Source of the DNA: Sporodiniella umbellata
Taxonomy: Eukaryota; Mucoromycota; Mucoromycetes; Mucorales; Rhizopodaceae
Reading direction: 5' to 3'
Length of the DNA: 64,000 bases
NCBI GenBank assembly: GCA_025677835.1
Contig: JAIXMR010000001.1
Span: 730,365-794,364 of the forward strand
Shown here: positions 1-11,240 of the stretch, piece after piece
Layout: each line of letters begins with the position of its first letter
Position numbering within the stretch: position 1 is the stretch's first letter
Made by a program: the position numbers and the translations under genes
The notes under the pieces: generated by a model
The model's database searches: none
What the model was told of the DNA's origin: nothing
What the model saw: only the letters and a program-made list of their open reading frames with translations

Positions 1-2085
1 TGGCAGGAGGGGGTATATATCCGTCCCAAGATGGAACCCACATTACGATATTCATTACCAAATCTTTGGATAAAAAGCAATCTCTGAGTGTAAACTTACG
101 AATACCACAGAGAGTATCTTGAACGATACCCATAACGGGTTTGTTTGACTGAGGGGAAACGATTTGTTTAGGAACCATACAAATTTCTGTTATTTCAGCT
201 CGAGTTTCCAAAGACTGAGGAACGTGAAGATTCATTTCATCCCCATCAAAATCAGCGTTATAGGGCGATGTTACAGACAAGTTAAGACGGAAAGTAGAAT
301 AGGGCATCACTTTAACACGATGACCCATCATGGACATTTTGTGCAATGAGGGCTGACGGTTAAAAATTACTACATCGTCATCATTGATATGTCGTTCAAC
401 TCGGTAACCATATTGCAGAGGGATTTCTCCTGCTCGTTTACGATAACGCAAATCAATACGCTCTCCGTTATCACGAAGAACATATTTAGCACCAGGATGT
501 TCTAAAGGACCATTACGAACCAACTGCTGCAACTTGTCGATATTATATGGAGTAACAATTTCAGGATATGTCAAGTTACGAGCAATACTACGAGGTACAC
601 CGACCTGGTCAAGGGCGAGATTGGGGTCTCCGGTAATAACTGTACGAGCAGAGAAATCCACTCGCTTACCCATAAGGTTGCCACGAAGACGGCCTTCTTT
701 GCCCTTAAGACGAGCACGGATAGACTTAAGCTATATAATAAAAAAGGCAAATAGTCAATTAAGCAATTGCATATAAACATTAAGTGTTAATACTTACAGG
801 TCTTCCGGATTTTTGCAACGCCTGTGGTTGACCAGCAATATCGTTGTCCATATATGTGGCAATATGAAATTGTAACAATTGCTCAAATTCAGTAACAACG
901 TGAACCGGTGCACCTTCTGATTCACAGCGTTTGACGTTTGCATTTGCTTTCAAAATATCTGAAAGTTTGTGCGTCAAATCGTCTTCACCTTTACTAGTAC
1001 CATCCATCTGAATAGAGGGACGCACTTGAGGAGGGGGTACAGGTAGCACAGTTAACATCATCCACTCAGGTCGTGCAAACTCTTCAGACAAGCCCATATC
1101 TCTGATATCTTGATCTGGAATGTTTTTCAAGATTTGCATAACTTTGCTTGCAGTCAAAATTTGCTTGCCTTCATTTCCAGAATCCTAGAAATAATAGGTT
1201 TAATACATTTGTTTTAAGTAAAATTCTAATATATTGTACATCTCCAGCGCTGGCACGGAATTGGGCGTATAACTTCAGACCGTCTTTACGGATAAGGGGT
1301 TGTTTATAACCACAGCCTCCATGGTTGGTCTTACGTTTACCACTGTTGAATTCTTCTTTGCCATCTAAGCCTTCCTCTTCATCTCCACCTTCACAGGTCA
1401 TTTTGGTTTTAGCAATATCCCACACTGCGTTGAGCTTCACTTTTTTGTCATTGATTCTTTTAGCTCTCTCAAAGCGTGGATTTGACTAATGGGCAGTTTT
1501 AGTAAACAACATGTGTATGTATGTGTGTAGCGGCACTCTCTTATATTTACCTGATCAACTTTAAGTTTAGAGCAATGAAAACAAACACATTCCAAGATCT
1601 TTTTGACTTTAGTCAAGAAACCTAATGCACCGCAGTTGATCAGTAAGTACAGGTATTCATAAAGAAAAACAAAATACAACGCATTACCAATATGATAGAC
1701 AGGTTTGGCCAGTTCAATATGCCCAAAATGTCCCGGACATTCGGCCATACCTTCACCACAAGTTTGACACTTGTAATTACGATCTATGGTACCTAATCGG
1801 GGGTCTAGTAAACCACCGTTTTTAGGCTTTTGAGTAGTCTCTTCATATAGTTCTGGAAACTCAATTTTGGCTACAGACATGGCTTTCTGTTTTCATATGT
1901 TTGTTTTGTATGTGTGTGTGTGTTTTTTCAATCAAGAAAAAATTACATATATATAACAGTTAGGTTTAGAGTATATATGATTTCTCCTAACGCATTACAA
2001 TTTCTTCGGGAGAAAGGATGCCAAATTGAACGGCCTCAACACGTCGAAGCGGTGCAGATGAAAAAGTAAACGGATGTCCACTCAT
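1..2085 (-). CDS. RPB1: RNA polymerase II largest subunit, N-terminal part (runs off the left edge)
   Basis: This is the largest catalytic subunit of nuclear RNA polymerase II, which makes mRNA. Six coding exons on the minus strand are visible: 1999-2085, 1688-1886, 1551-1621, 1240-1485, 798-1184 and <1-730. All five introns (55-112 nt) are GT..AG with consistent phase. The start at 2085 gives [20 protein letters not shown] and continues to the conserved [13 protein letters not shown] block. The zinc-binding clamp motif [17 protein letters not shown] is in exon 2. The metal-binding [10 protein letters not shown] motif of the active site lies near positions 232-261. The C-terminal half, including the heptad-repeat CTD, is outside the window. 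An ATG at 1880 opens a longer single-exon frame, but exon 1 restores the family N-terminus, so 2085 is preferred. Confidence 0.96.
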
Positions 2086-3416
2086 GCTTTTTTTTTTTTT
2101 GCTGTTATTTTTCTTTTTTAAGTTGTTTTTTGTTTTTGATAATGAAGGTAGTGTTTAGAAGATGGGGTGCGAATGTTTTTTTTTTTTTTTTGTCTATTGA
2201 TTGTCTTCTACTTCGTTAAAAAAAACTGAATAAATAAGAAGAATGTTTGAATAACAATGAAGAGGATGCGAAGAAACTAGTTCACTGCACGCAAAAAAAA
2301 AAAAAAAAAAAAAAAAGAAAAAAAAAGGTTGGAAAAAAAAAAGAAAAAAAGAAAATAAAAAAACTTGTAAAAGGAACACGCCGCAGTTTTATAGCGCATC
2401 ACCTCATCTCTACTATTTTAACTACGGAGTTTGAAAACACAATAGTACGTCTCCTTATTCAGACTTTTAAAGTAAGCTATAGAATCTCAAAATATTCTAC
2501 TTTGATCGCTTTAAAAGAATACATTTCTATTTTTTTGCTTTAAGAGTGCTGAGCTGCGGCACAGTATGTTTTTGATTTTAGAATTTGTGTCAAATTTGAC
2601 AAATCAAAATGTCGATGTTTGATTTATTGCCTTTTTTAGTCGAACCAAAGGAAAATTTAGAACAAACTACAGAGTTTTGTGGTGAAATAGTCGACTTAAA
2701 AGGTTCTCTGTGACAAAATTGCTTCTCTAACATGATTCTCAATAGAAAAGAAGGCTTAAAAGCTCTTCGCAATATAGGTTTGGGTATTTGTCTCCATCGT
2801 TTCTGTGAGATCTGTGTGGCTTTTTTCTTAGTAGCCGCGTACCGTATGAAATATAGTGCCACATAGCTCTCCAAAATGACAGCTTTGATTAACCAGAAGC
2901 CACTGGTTCAAGCCAATTCCCATCATTTTGGAGATGTCATTACAGCTGTGAACATCTTGATCAGACTCTTCAAGAGTTTTCATAAAAATACCTTTTTCAA
3001 ATGTTCTAAAAAGGAAAAGGGGCTTTAGTGGGTAACTTGGTTGGTCAAAAAGTCTGACATCCTCTCCGTTTAAAAATAGGTAAGCCAAACCTCAACAAGG
3101 CACTTGTTCATATTTAGCACGACTAACAGATAAATACATTTAACGCGGAACTAAAAACACCACTTCAATTGAAACTCAAAGTAATAGATTTTATGCAAAT
3201 TCTTAGCTTAGAGTTTTATATTCAAGAGCAGAGAAGGATATTTTGACGTAAGAGTGGATAAAGAGCAAATAAAGCTCCTTCGTAAAGCCTAACATCCTGG
3301 TAGTACATCACACGTCATGAGTAGATATCTATAAACCGTTTCTTTTTATTTTATTTTTTTATATTTTTTTTTTGGCTTTGTTCTTTTTTTTTCTGTTTTT
3401 GCTCTTGTTTTAACCA
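2086..3416. other. Divergent spacer between RPB1 and the sugar transporter, no convincing gene
   Basis: This 1.3-kb stretch separates two divergently transcribed genes and probably holds both promoters. It is AT-rich, with long T tracts at about 2088-2100 and 2176-2191 and an A-rich run at about 2296-2345. Two overlapping minus-strand frames at 2590-2874 and 2828-3088 encode 94 and 86 residues. They resemble no family I know and lack a clear splice partner. They may be relics of a mobile element or chance frames. Confidence 0.5.
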
Positions 3417-5649
3417 ATGAGACAAGATCAGCAGATAGAATCGCCAACCATTGCAGAGGAAGAGCAACCAATGCTTGATGAACACAATCAAGAGCTATAC
3501 ATTTCCGAAGCTCCTGGAAAGGGCTCCCCTTTGATAAAAGGACCCAACACTACAATACAGATTATCTTTTTGACAATATGCTTGGCTGGGTAGAGTTAAT
3601 ACAAACGCACAAAATGATTCGCTCATTGTTATTTTTTTTATTACTTTTGTAAAGTCTTCAGTTTACTTGTAAGAAAGCAAATTTGTAAAAATAACAACCT
3701 GCTCATTTCATTTCTCGTGACAGGGACTGTTGAAATGGCTTACGGTAAGGAACAGAAACACTTGGGTAGTTTTATTTGACGACTCTGTTGTAGGTACACC
3801 GTATCTATTGTCTCTAGGGTTAACAAAGTCCTATATGTCTCTTGTATGGATAGCAGGTCCATTGTCTGGTAAACGAAAGCATATTGACGTACCAGAAAAC
3901 TAATCGAAAAAAAGGGTTGGTTATGCAGCCAGTAGTAGGCGTCATATCTGATGGATGCTCATCAAGATGGGGCAGACGAAGACCCTTCTTGATTGGAGGC
4001 AGCTTTATGGTGATCGTTAGTTTACTTATTATAGGTTGGACAAGGGAAATTGCATATTTGTTCACACAGTCAGAGCAAGGAGATACCGTAGGTTTATTTC
4101 AATACGATATAACATAACACTACTTATATTGGTATTTAGTTTAAAGCTGTTTCAATTTTCATTGCCATTGCTTCAATATACATTCTTGATTTTAGCATAA
4201 ACTGTGGTAAAACATTTATAGGTTCAATTGACCATAGTGTATATCTAAACAAGTTTTTAGTACAAGCTTCATGTAGGGCCTTGATTGTTGATTCTCTTCC
4301 ACCATCTCAGCAAGGAAACGCAACGGCTTGGGCAGGCAGAATGATAGGACTGGGAAGTGTCGCCGGATATTTTATGTAAAGAAAAAAAGCATGACGCTCA
4401 CTTCATATTTTCTAACTTTTTTTTAAAAAAATATAGGGGGTATGTTGATCTTGTGAAGTATTTGTGGTTTTTGGGAGATACGCAACTGAAAGTGCTATGT
4501 GTTTTGGCCACCCTCATACTTTTGTTGGGTAACCTTATTACGTGCTACACCGTGAGGGAAAAAACTGTAGACACTTCCTCTGGGTATGTACAAAGATATA
4601 TACTTACAAAGACCTTTACGATTCTATGGCGACTTACTCAAATATTCAACAGGCAAACTAGGAAAAGGTCCCCTTTCCGACTATTTGGTGATATCTTTAA
4701 AAACATATGGAACTTACCGACACCTATTCAGCGGATTTGCAACGTTCAGTTTTTTGCCTGGATTGGATGGTTTCCTTTTTTATTTTACTCAACGACATGG
4801 GTAGCAGAAATATACACTAATTCCATGTTGGAAGGCGCCAACCCTCCCAAAGATCCGGTTGGTCAAGCGACGCGAGCTGGGTCATTTGCGTTTCTTGTTT
4901 ATTCCCTAGTTTCTCTCTTTTCTTCTTTTTTCATCCCAATTATCGTACACTCATCAGATGAGAGTGAAAGCCAGCGTATTCTTAGATTACCCTATGGAAC
5001 CAAGCTAAACATCAGCTTTCTAAACTACCTCAAAATGCCCTTTTTAACTCTACCCATTTCCTGGACAATTAGCCATTTCATATTTAGCGTGTGCATGCTT
5101 TCTACATTTTTTGTCAATAATGTTACCTCAGCTGCAGTTGTCATCGGTTTATGTGGCATAAGCTGGGCAGTAACAATGTGGGCGCCATTTTCTCTTATAG
5201 GAGAGTATATCTCGGCCCAAGAAGCTGCAAAAGAGCCGAAAAACCCAGCACTCGCCAACTTGCGTATAACAGAGTCGCGCGTCAGTCTCAGTTTAGCTAG
5301 AAGCGGGGTAGAGTCAAGTATATACCAACCGGTTATGACTACTGACGATGAGGAGGAGGAAGATATCGAAATGGTCGGGACTAAAGAGTCACATCGAACA
5401 GGAGGGTCCAACGGAGAAAATAGTGACAAAGAAAGGCCACCAGCTGCTGGGGTACTTTTGGGGATTCACAATATGTATATAGTCTTACCGCAATTCCTTG
5501 TTACCTTTTTTAGTAGTATTGTCTTTAAGCTTCTAGAAGGCGACGAAAATGATGAAACATCTATAGACACAATAGGTATAGTTTTAAGGGTTGGTGCAGT
5601 TATGGCCGCCGTTGCAGGTTTTCTTAGTTTGAAAATTGGAAGACCTTAA
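3417..5649 (+). CDS. Sucrose/alpha-glucoside-H+ symporter-like MFS transporter (SUT/SLC45, GPH family)
   Basis: This is a twelve-helix sugar-proton symporter of the glycoside-pentoside-hexuronide type, expected in the plasma or vacuolar membrane. Exons: 3417-3589, 3655-3668, 3724-3744, 3794-3868, 3915-4087, 4140-4206, 4261-4375 and 4437-5649, giving 616 residues. Family landmarks are TPYLLSLGLTKSYMSLVWIA, the loop-2/3 signature SDGCSSRWGRRRPFLIGG, ALIVDSLPPSQQGNATAWAG and the block around NVQFFAWIGWFPFLFY. A hydrophilic acidic loop sits near residues 500-545. Exons 2 and 3 are only 14 and 21 nt; without the 14-nt exon the frame breaks after LTICLAG. Position 4584-4652 is an in-frame 69-nt stretch bounded by GTATGT and CAACAG, so a 593-residue form may also exist. 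Substrate is not determinable from sequence; fungal relatives carry maltose or sucrose. Confidence 0.88.
3655..3668 (+). other. 14-nt coding microexon of the sugar transporter
   Basis: The 14 bases are flanked by an upstream AG (3653-3654) and a downstream GTAAGA (3669-3674). Including them joins LTICLAG to LQFTWTVEMAYGTPYLLSL in one frame, as family members have it. Joining 3589 directly to 3724 gives an immediate stop. Flanking introns are then 65 and 55 nt, the normal size here, instead of one 134-nt intron. Confidence 0.85.
4584..4652 (+). other. Possible optional 69-nt (3n) intron in the sugar transporter
   Basis: It starts with a strong GTATGT donor, ends CAACAG, and is 69 nt long with no in-frame stop. 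Translation is open with or without it. It falls in the poorly conserved central cytoplasmic loop between helices 6 and 7, so homology does not decide. Confidence 0.45.
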
Positions 5650-6293
5650 CTGCTTTTATGGAAAAGAAAATACCCAAATGGCCTTTGTCAAAAAAAAAAA
5701 AAAAAAAAAAAAACATGTACCCTGCATTAAATAAATTCTATTACCTAACAATCCTCTGCATACTGAGTAGCAATTTTTTCTGTGCGTGTTTTTTCAGAGA
5801 TACTTAACGCTCTTTAGATTCAGTTACGGTAAAGTAGTGTACCTGAAATGATCTCTGAAATTTCTAATTATACCAAAGTTAGATTCGGTTTTTAGTTGCC
5901 CTATACTCTGAGGATCTTTCCTTATAGAATCAAGGTAAAAACCTTAGTTTTTTTCTTGGAATTGATGCACACGAAGCTGATAAACATAACTTGTGCATCT
6001 GACATATAGTCCAAGTCTTGACAGCTTTAGAGCATTTTTCTTTGCGACATATTGGTGGCAATATCTTTTTTTTTTTTTTTTTGGAAATCTAAACAACTAT
6101 TATGTAACTGAAAACTTAGTGCAGTCGAAAAAAATTGCCTTTCCTCTTTCTTTTCCTGAAGCTGACTAGAAAGCATTGTTTCGGGCTAGTAGATGTGTAA
6201 AATCACATGATTTACATGTCTGCATATTAATCCTGGAGGGTTATTTTTCTCTTTTTTCCTTTTTGTTTCTCTCAAAAAAGAGGCAAAAACAGA
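5650..6293. other. Spacer upstream of the LITAF gene
   Basis: No gene is seen. It includes an A tract just after the transporter stop (about 5690-5713), a T tract at about 6066-6082, and a TCACATGA box at 6203-6210 some 84 bases upstream of the LITAF start codon. Confidence 0.5.
6203..6210. promoter_or_regulatory. TCACATGA box upstream of the LITAF gene
   Basis: It sits 84 bp upstream of the ATG, followed by TTTACATGT. It is the complement of the PMC1-upstream 8-mer. Confidence 0.25.
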
Positions 6294-6782
6294 ATGGCTA
6301 GCAATTTCCAAAACAACATGAACCCTCATTTTGAACAGACAAGCACACCTTTTGTATACCCAAACTCTCCATACGTAACTAGAGATAATTTACCAAGCTA
6401 TGGGCAGGCCACTATGAATATGCCAGAACCTTACCCTACCATGCCACAGGTGCCAAACTACGGCTCTTTAGTACAGCCAACGCCCCCACCAGACATCGTT
6501 CAAGCGTTTACTCTTAAAGAGAAACCAGCGGTCACTGAATGTTTCAGCTGTCATCGTCTTGTACAAACTGTAACCGACTATGAGTCAGGATTATGTACTG
6601 GTCTATCAGTGATACTTTTTTACATGATAGGGTGCCACAATGGCGGGTGCCTATTACCTTTTATGTTTCCTTGGACGAAAAACATAACACACAGTTGCCC
6701 TGCTTGTCAAGAGAAAATTGCCACATTCAAAAGACTGGAGAGACATACACAGGTTCATCAGCCGATACCTGTAAATAACTAA
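6294..6782 (+). CDS. LITAF-domain (SIMPLE-like) endosomal membrane protein
   Basis: A single-exon gene of 162 residues. The first 70 residues are rich in Pro, Tyr and Asn, as in LITAF proteins, which use this part to bind endosomal sorting partners. The LITAF domain spans about residues 75-145. It has one CxxC knuckle at C83/C86, a hydrophobic membrane-inserting stretch at about 99-126, and the family HxCPxC knuckle at H133-C138. Known LITAF proteins sit on the cytosolic face of late endosomes and lysosomes, with the two knuckles jointly binding zinc. The start ATG at 6294 is the first in frame. It converges with the BRE4-like gene, leaving about 150 bp between stop codons. Confidence 0.85.
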   Translation: MASNFQNNMNPHFEQTSTPFVYPNSPYVTRDNLPSYGQATMNMPEPYPTMPQVPNYGSLVQPTPPPDIVQAFTLKEKPAVTECFSCHRLVQTVTDYESGLCTGLSVILFYMIGCHNGGCLLPFMFPWTKNITHSCPACQEKIATFKRLERHTQVHQPIPVNN

Positions 6783-6933
6783 GTAGAATAATAAACCCGA
6801 TAACGATCGTTTTACAATGCTACAAATCAAAACCACGAAACTTGTATTAAATAAGGCTCCCGGAATAACTTTTTGAACTCAAAAAGAAAAAAGTAAAGAA
6901 AAAAAAAAGACGGGGGAAGTTGATATTCATTTT

Positions 6934-9900
6934 TCAAACAAGTCTATTGTTTTGCTCTAAAGCTATCAAGCCAAATGACCTGGCCCATTGATCGTCCGGA
7001 ACTAAGGAGCCAAAGAGTTCTTTCATTTGATGCCCAAGCTAATATAGGTGTTTTTTTTTTTAAGAAACGTATCATACACATTAGCTTTTTGTGTCCAATT
7101 ACCTTGTCTAATTCTATAATAATGCTCTCCATAATTACAACATAGGCGTAATAAACCATATAGCACTCGTCTTTAACTAAATCACTATCGATACTATCAT
7201 TGTTTTTCTTCAAGTCTGTGGTTATTTTAGGTAGCTGTTGAAGCTTTAGCATTAACATCTCTCTTGCTTTTTCGGCAGGCGGTAAATAAGGAGGTAGGGG
7301 CGTTTTAAGTTGAAGCGCAGACGCCAGAAGATAAAAGTATAGCAAGACAGACCCTGCCATTTCCATTAGCTCTTGACTTGCAGGAAGCATCAGATCTTTT
7401 CTGACTTGTGTAGCCCAAACATCTTTCAAGATAACAATTCGAATAGATAAAAACTTGTCCAGAATTGTTTGGCAGGATGTTAGCATAGCCTCATAGGTCT
7501 TTACAGGAAATGGTCCTTTCAGTCTAGGCTCGTTAGGAGCGTGCAAAAGCAAATCCTGAAGTTCAACCAAGCTGAATTGAAGAGATAACTCAACGTTTTG
7601 AAATTGATAGGAGCGGATCTCGTTTCGTCTAGCCAGCGCTTCGAGCTCCCAAACGGATGTTACTTTTCGGTCGTCGTTTTTTCTTATAGGTACTGCATCT
7701 TTGTAATCAGAATATTCGGAGACAAGCTGCTTATAGAGCCACGAGAGACGAATAAGGAAGTCGGAAAGACCTTTTCTCATTTCCTTTCTAGCTTCAAAAG
7801 GCCAAATGTATGTTGTAACAATTAAACCTGTATAAAGTAACAACATATTAGAAAAAAAAACACGCATTCTATGTATATATTTTCTTACCGATAATAACAC
7901 CTGCTGACACAGTGGCGCATCTCATAATAGCGAGCTCAATAACGTCCACAACAAAATCTTCATTCTTATGATTGAACATAAATGGAACAATCAGATTGTA
8001 CGCAAGCAAAGAGAATGTACCAAACCTTCCATGTTTGTGGTTCAAACTTACCCAAAAACATGGAACGGAGAATGCCCAGGTACAAAGCAATAGCAATGGT
8101 CCATCGTGAGGTAAAAACGAATAAAAAAGCACGGCAACTACAGAGCCCAGCACAGAAGCCAGTACTCGAAGTATGGCTACCAAGTTTGTTCCTCCAACTG
8201 TAGGTGTCATAACAGCCATAACCTATTAAAAAAAAAGTCAACCAAAAATGTTCTACAAACGAGCTAAAAAGTTACAGTAATCAAAGTCCAGTCCATCTTT
8301 AGAGACTGAAAGTACTCTCGTGTCATAGGTAGAAAAGCCATAGAAGCTATAGAAACAGCAATCAGAGTAGATTTGAGAGCAAAGCGAACATCGTGGCTTC
8401 GGAACCAAGAAAAGAAACCCCATAAGCTCAAAAAAAACTTTCGAATTTTTGTCTTTGGTTTTGGGGTATGAAGGGTATTGATTGTATTGTTGTTATTGGG
8501 TACGAAGCTGTCGGCATAATTCTTTTTTTTCTTTTGGAACATTAAAGGATGATTTTCGTCATTTTCATGTGGGTTATAAAAGCAGCAGCAAAGGAACCAA
8601 ACTGTGGGTAAAACAAGCGTTAGAATTCTTCTTTTTTAGAAAAGCACCTTAGTACTTACATGGCGTGACAAAATAAGATTTAAAAAAACCCCAAACTCTA
8701 TTGTGTGCTCTGCTTTGCTCTTCATAGTACCCATAGACAGACTGCACGCATTCAACAAGTACCATTAGTTCTTTTGCAAACTCCAACAAACAAAATACAA
8801 AAAAGTAAACCAAAAAGACATCCTGAGCAGGAAACTGGTTCATCAAGTGGGACTGTAAATCCATCGGTTTGATTTCTGGTTGTTTTTTAGCCATTTTTCT
8901 TATCTTACGACGATACATTCTGGTCAAGGCTAGTTCCTGAGATTCTTCAAATAAATTGATAGCCATAATTAGATTCTGTTTTAATAGGTAAAAGCTAGGT
9001 GTACTATCATCTGTCTGGCAAGTAAACCGGCTTTGGAGATGTATGATTGTTTGTTTACAGGTATAAGCAAGCGACTTCATAGGTGGTCTAACAGTTTTTA
9101 TAAATTCAACTAGTGGGCCTTCTTTATCATCCTCACGCTCTTCATTTGGAAAACTTTTACTGCTCTCTCCATAAAAGGGGTTTTCTCTATGTTCATTGGA
9201 GTTTGCGCTATTCATCCTCGAGTGCCCAGAAGTTGATTGTTCTTTTCTGAGCTCGTTTTCTATTTTCTTTCTTTGATCATCGGCCTTCACGTTATATGTC
9301 TTTTTTTGAGAAGAAAAAGGAGAATTCGAGCCATTTTCTTCAGTGTTGATCTCAACCGAACTTTGCTCTTGTATAGCTCCATACCTTTTGTGGTTGCCTG
9401 CACTACTTCCCATTTTTCTAACTTCAAACTGTAGACCACAGCTACTTCGTAAACCGCCAATGTGTTGAGATAGTCTTTGTAAACTTGAAACGATAGCGTC
9501 ATATCCGTCTGCATGTAACCAGATGTCTAGATTGTAAATTTCTTTTTTCGCATCGTAAAGAGAAGACTGTAAAGAGGTAAAACTAGTGCGATGTGAATCA
9601 ATGGCGTTTTGTAAGTTTTCATTTGCGGTAAATTCTGGTAAATCTGCATCCAAAAGAAAAGTCTTTGTGAGAACCTTTAGAAGTATTTTAACCGCCATCA
9701 AAGTATCGTCTATGTCGGATCTATCTTTTTTTTTTAGCGATCTTTATCGATCTTGTTATGGTTGTTATTTTTCCCGTACCTTAGCTTTTTTGTAGCTGTC
9801 ATTGGCCAAAAAACGCAGCACACGGCTACTGAAATGGCTGTACCTATTGTCACAATCGAACACATGTCTTCAATAAAAGACGAGTCAAACTCTGCCGGAA

Positions 9901-11240
9901 CTTCGGATCCTTCTTTTAAAAGTACTGGAAAAATCACCATAAATCCCAAGCCACAACCTATTCAGAGAGAATAAACCAAATGTATCTAGCACAAATTCGG
10001 GGTGGGAGGATTACCAGTAGCTATAGCAGGTTTATTGTACCGAGTTTTGATAAATGACAGCAGAAACGTACTACCCGCTAACCAAAAGCCGAGTGTGATG
10101 ATGCATGACATAACATAGTAATCGCGACTTCTAAGATCGATAGCAACCCACATACTCATCAAAGATACAACCATAGCACATATAGTATAGAATATACCAT
10201 AGCTAGCTGCCTCGATTATTCCACCTATTGTTTTTGAAGGATTAAAAAAGACAGTGACTGTTGCTATCACATGGCTAGAAAGCCTTGTGTCTCCCAGCAT
10301 CTCATTTAGAGCAGGAACAAAGGTAAATAAAGAACCAATCAAATATGCAAAACTACATTTAAGGACCATCTTTTGTCTATAAGAAAGCGACATCATTTGT
10401 AGGTTGGTCTTGATCCAAGACATTACTTGGGTCAACGCATTGCCCTTTTTACTTTGCTTATGCTGTTTGTTGAGATACACTTCGTCGTCACTGCCTTCGT
10501 TTGGCTGTAGATCTTGAATGATCATGTCAGGAGTTGATGCAGAAGAGTTTAATAGTCCACACCGCTCTTGTTCTAACATGTGCTGATAGAACCTAACTCT
10601 GGTGTTTAACGTATATTCTTTGTTTTCGTGGGCACACATACTCTTCTGTTTTACTTTTACTGGTTTTGTACGTATTATCAACGTCGTAATACGCATAGTT
10701 GTAGTTTCCTTTATAGCTCTTTTTATTCTCGTATGGTGTAGCTATGGGCATAGTTGACAAAGATATTGATCTTTTCTGGCGTGTGCCATCGTCCAATATC
10801 ACCTCATAGTCCTCTTTAAAATAGTCAAAATAGGACCCTACTGGTGACCTCGAGTCAGCGTTGCTATCGAGCGATCCGTAATAGAAAAAGTTATTGGGTG
10901 TGCCGTTTTGTGAGGGGTAGAGGTAGTCTTCTTTATCATTTAATTTTATAGGTATCACAGATCCTGTTACACTAGGCTTGCTGATTTTGCCATCTTTACA
11001 GATAACTGGTTTTTGTTGAACAGTTGAAAAGGGTATATATGGTTCTTCTTCTTCCGTGCGATCCTCAATTGCTGTATGATACGACTGTATTGAAAGCTTA
11101 CTTGCACATGAGATTGATTTTGTAGGACGAATGTTTTGCTTTGTTGATTGAGACCCGGCTGGTACTTGGTCTGACGAAAGGTTTTTCAAAAGTTTACTGT
11201 CCGTCTTTAATTCTTTTCCTTCAGTAATAGATGTAAGCAT
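6934..11240 (-). CDS. BRE4/DUF2421-like multipass membrane protein (aromatic-acid-exporter/FUSC-like architecture)
   Basis: A large membrane protein related to yeast Bre4 (brefeldin A sensitivity) and the fungal putative ER transporter 6TM plus DUF2421 architecture. Exons on the minus strand: 10642-11240, 10015-10598, 9780-9957, 8660-9720, 8276-8601, 7889-8222, 7103-7827 and 6934-7038, giving about 1303 residues with every phase matching. The first 220 residues are polar and low complexity. A first transmembrane block (about residues 260-450) and a second one (about 790-970) flank a long cytoplasmic region. The C-terminal part has the helical DUF2421-like segment. The last intron (7039-7102) is chosen because it yields a family-like end (KLGHQMKELFG) instead of the 318-residue read-through. 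Intron 1 is unusually short (43 nt). Substrate is unknown; Bre4 is linked to vesicle traffic at the ER/Golgi. Confidence 0.8.

Noticed and set aside
2194..2543. Lys-rich and Phe-rich frames around the A tract
   Set aside because: Pure low-complexity translation of homopolymers.
3589..3724. Sugar-transporter gene as a frameshifted pseudogene
   Set aside because: Direct joining of 3589 to 3724 gives a stop, but a 14-nt exon with proper splice sites restores frame and family sequence.
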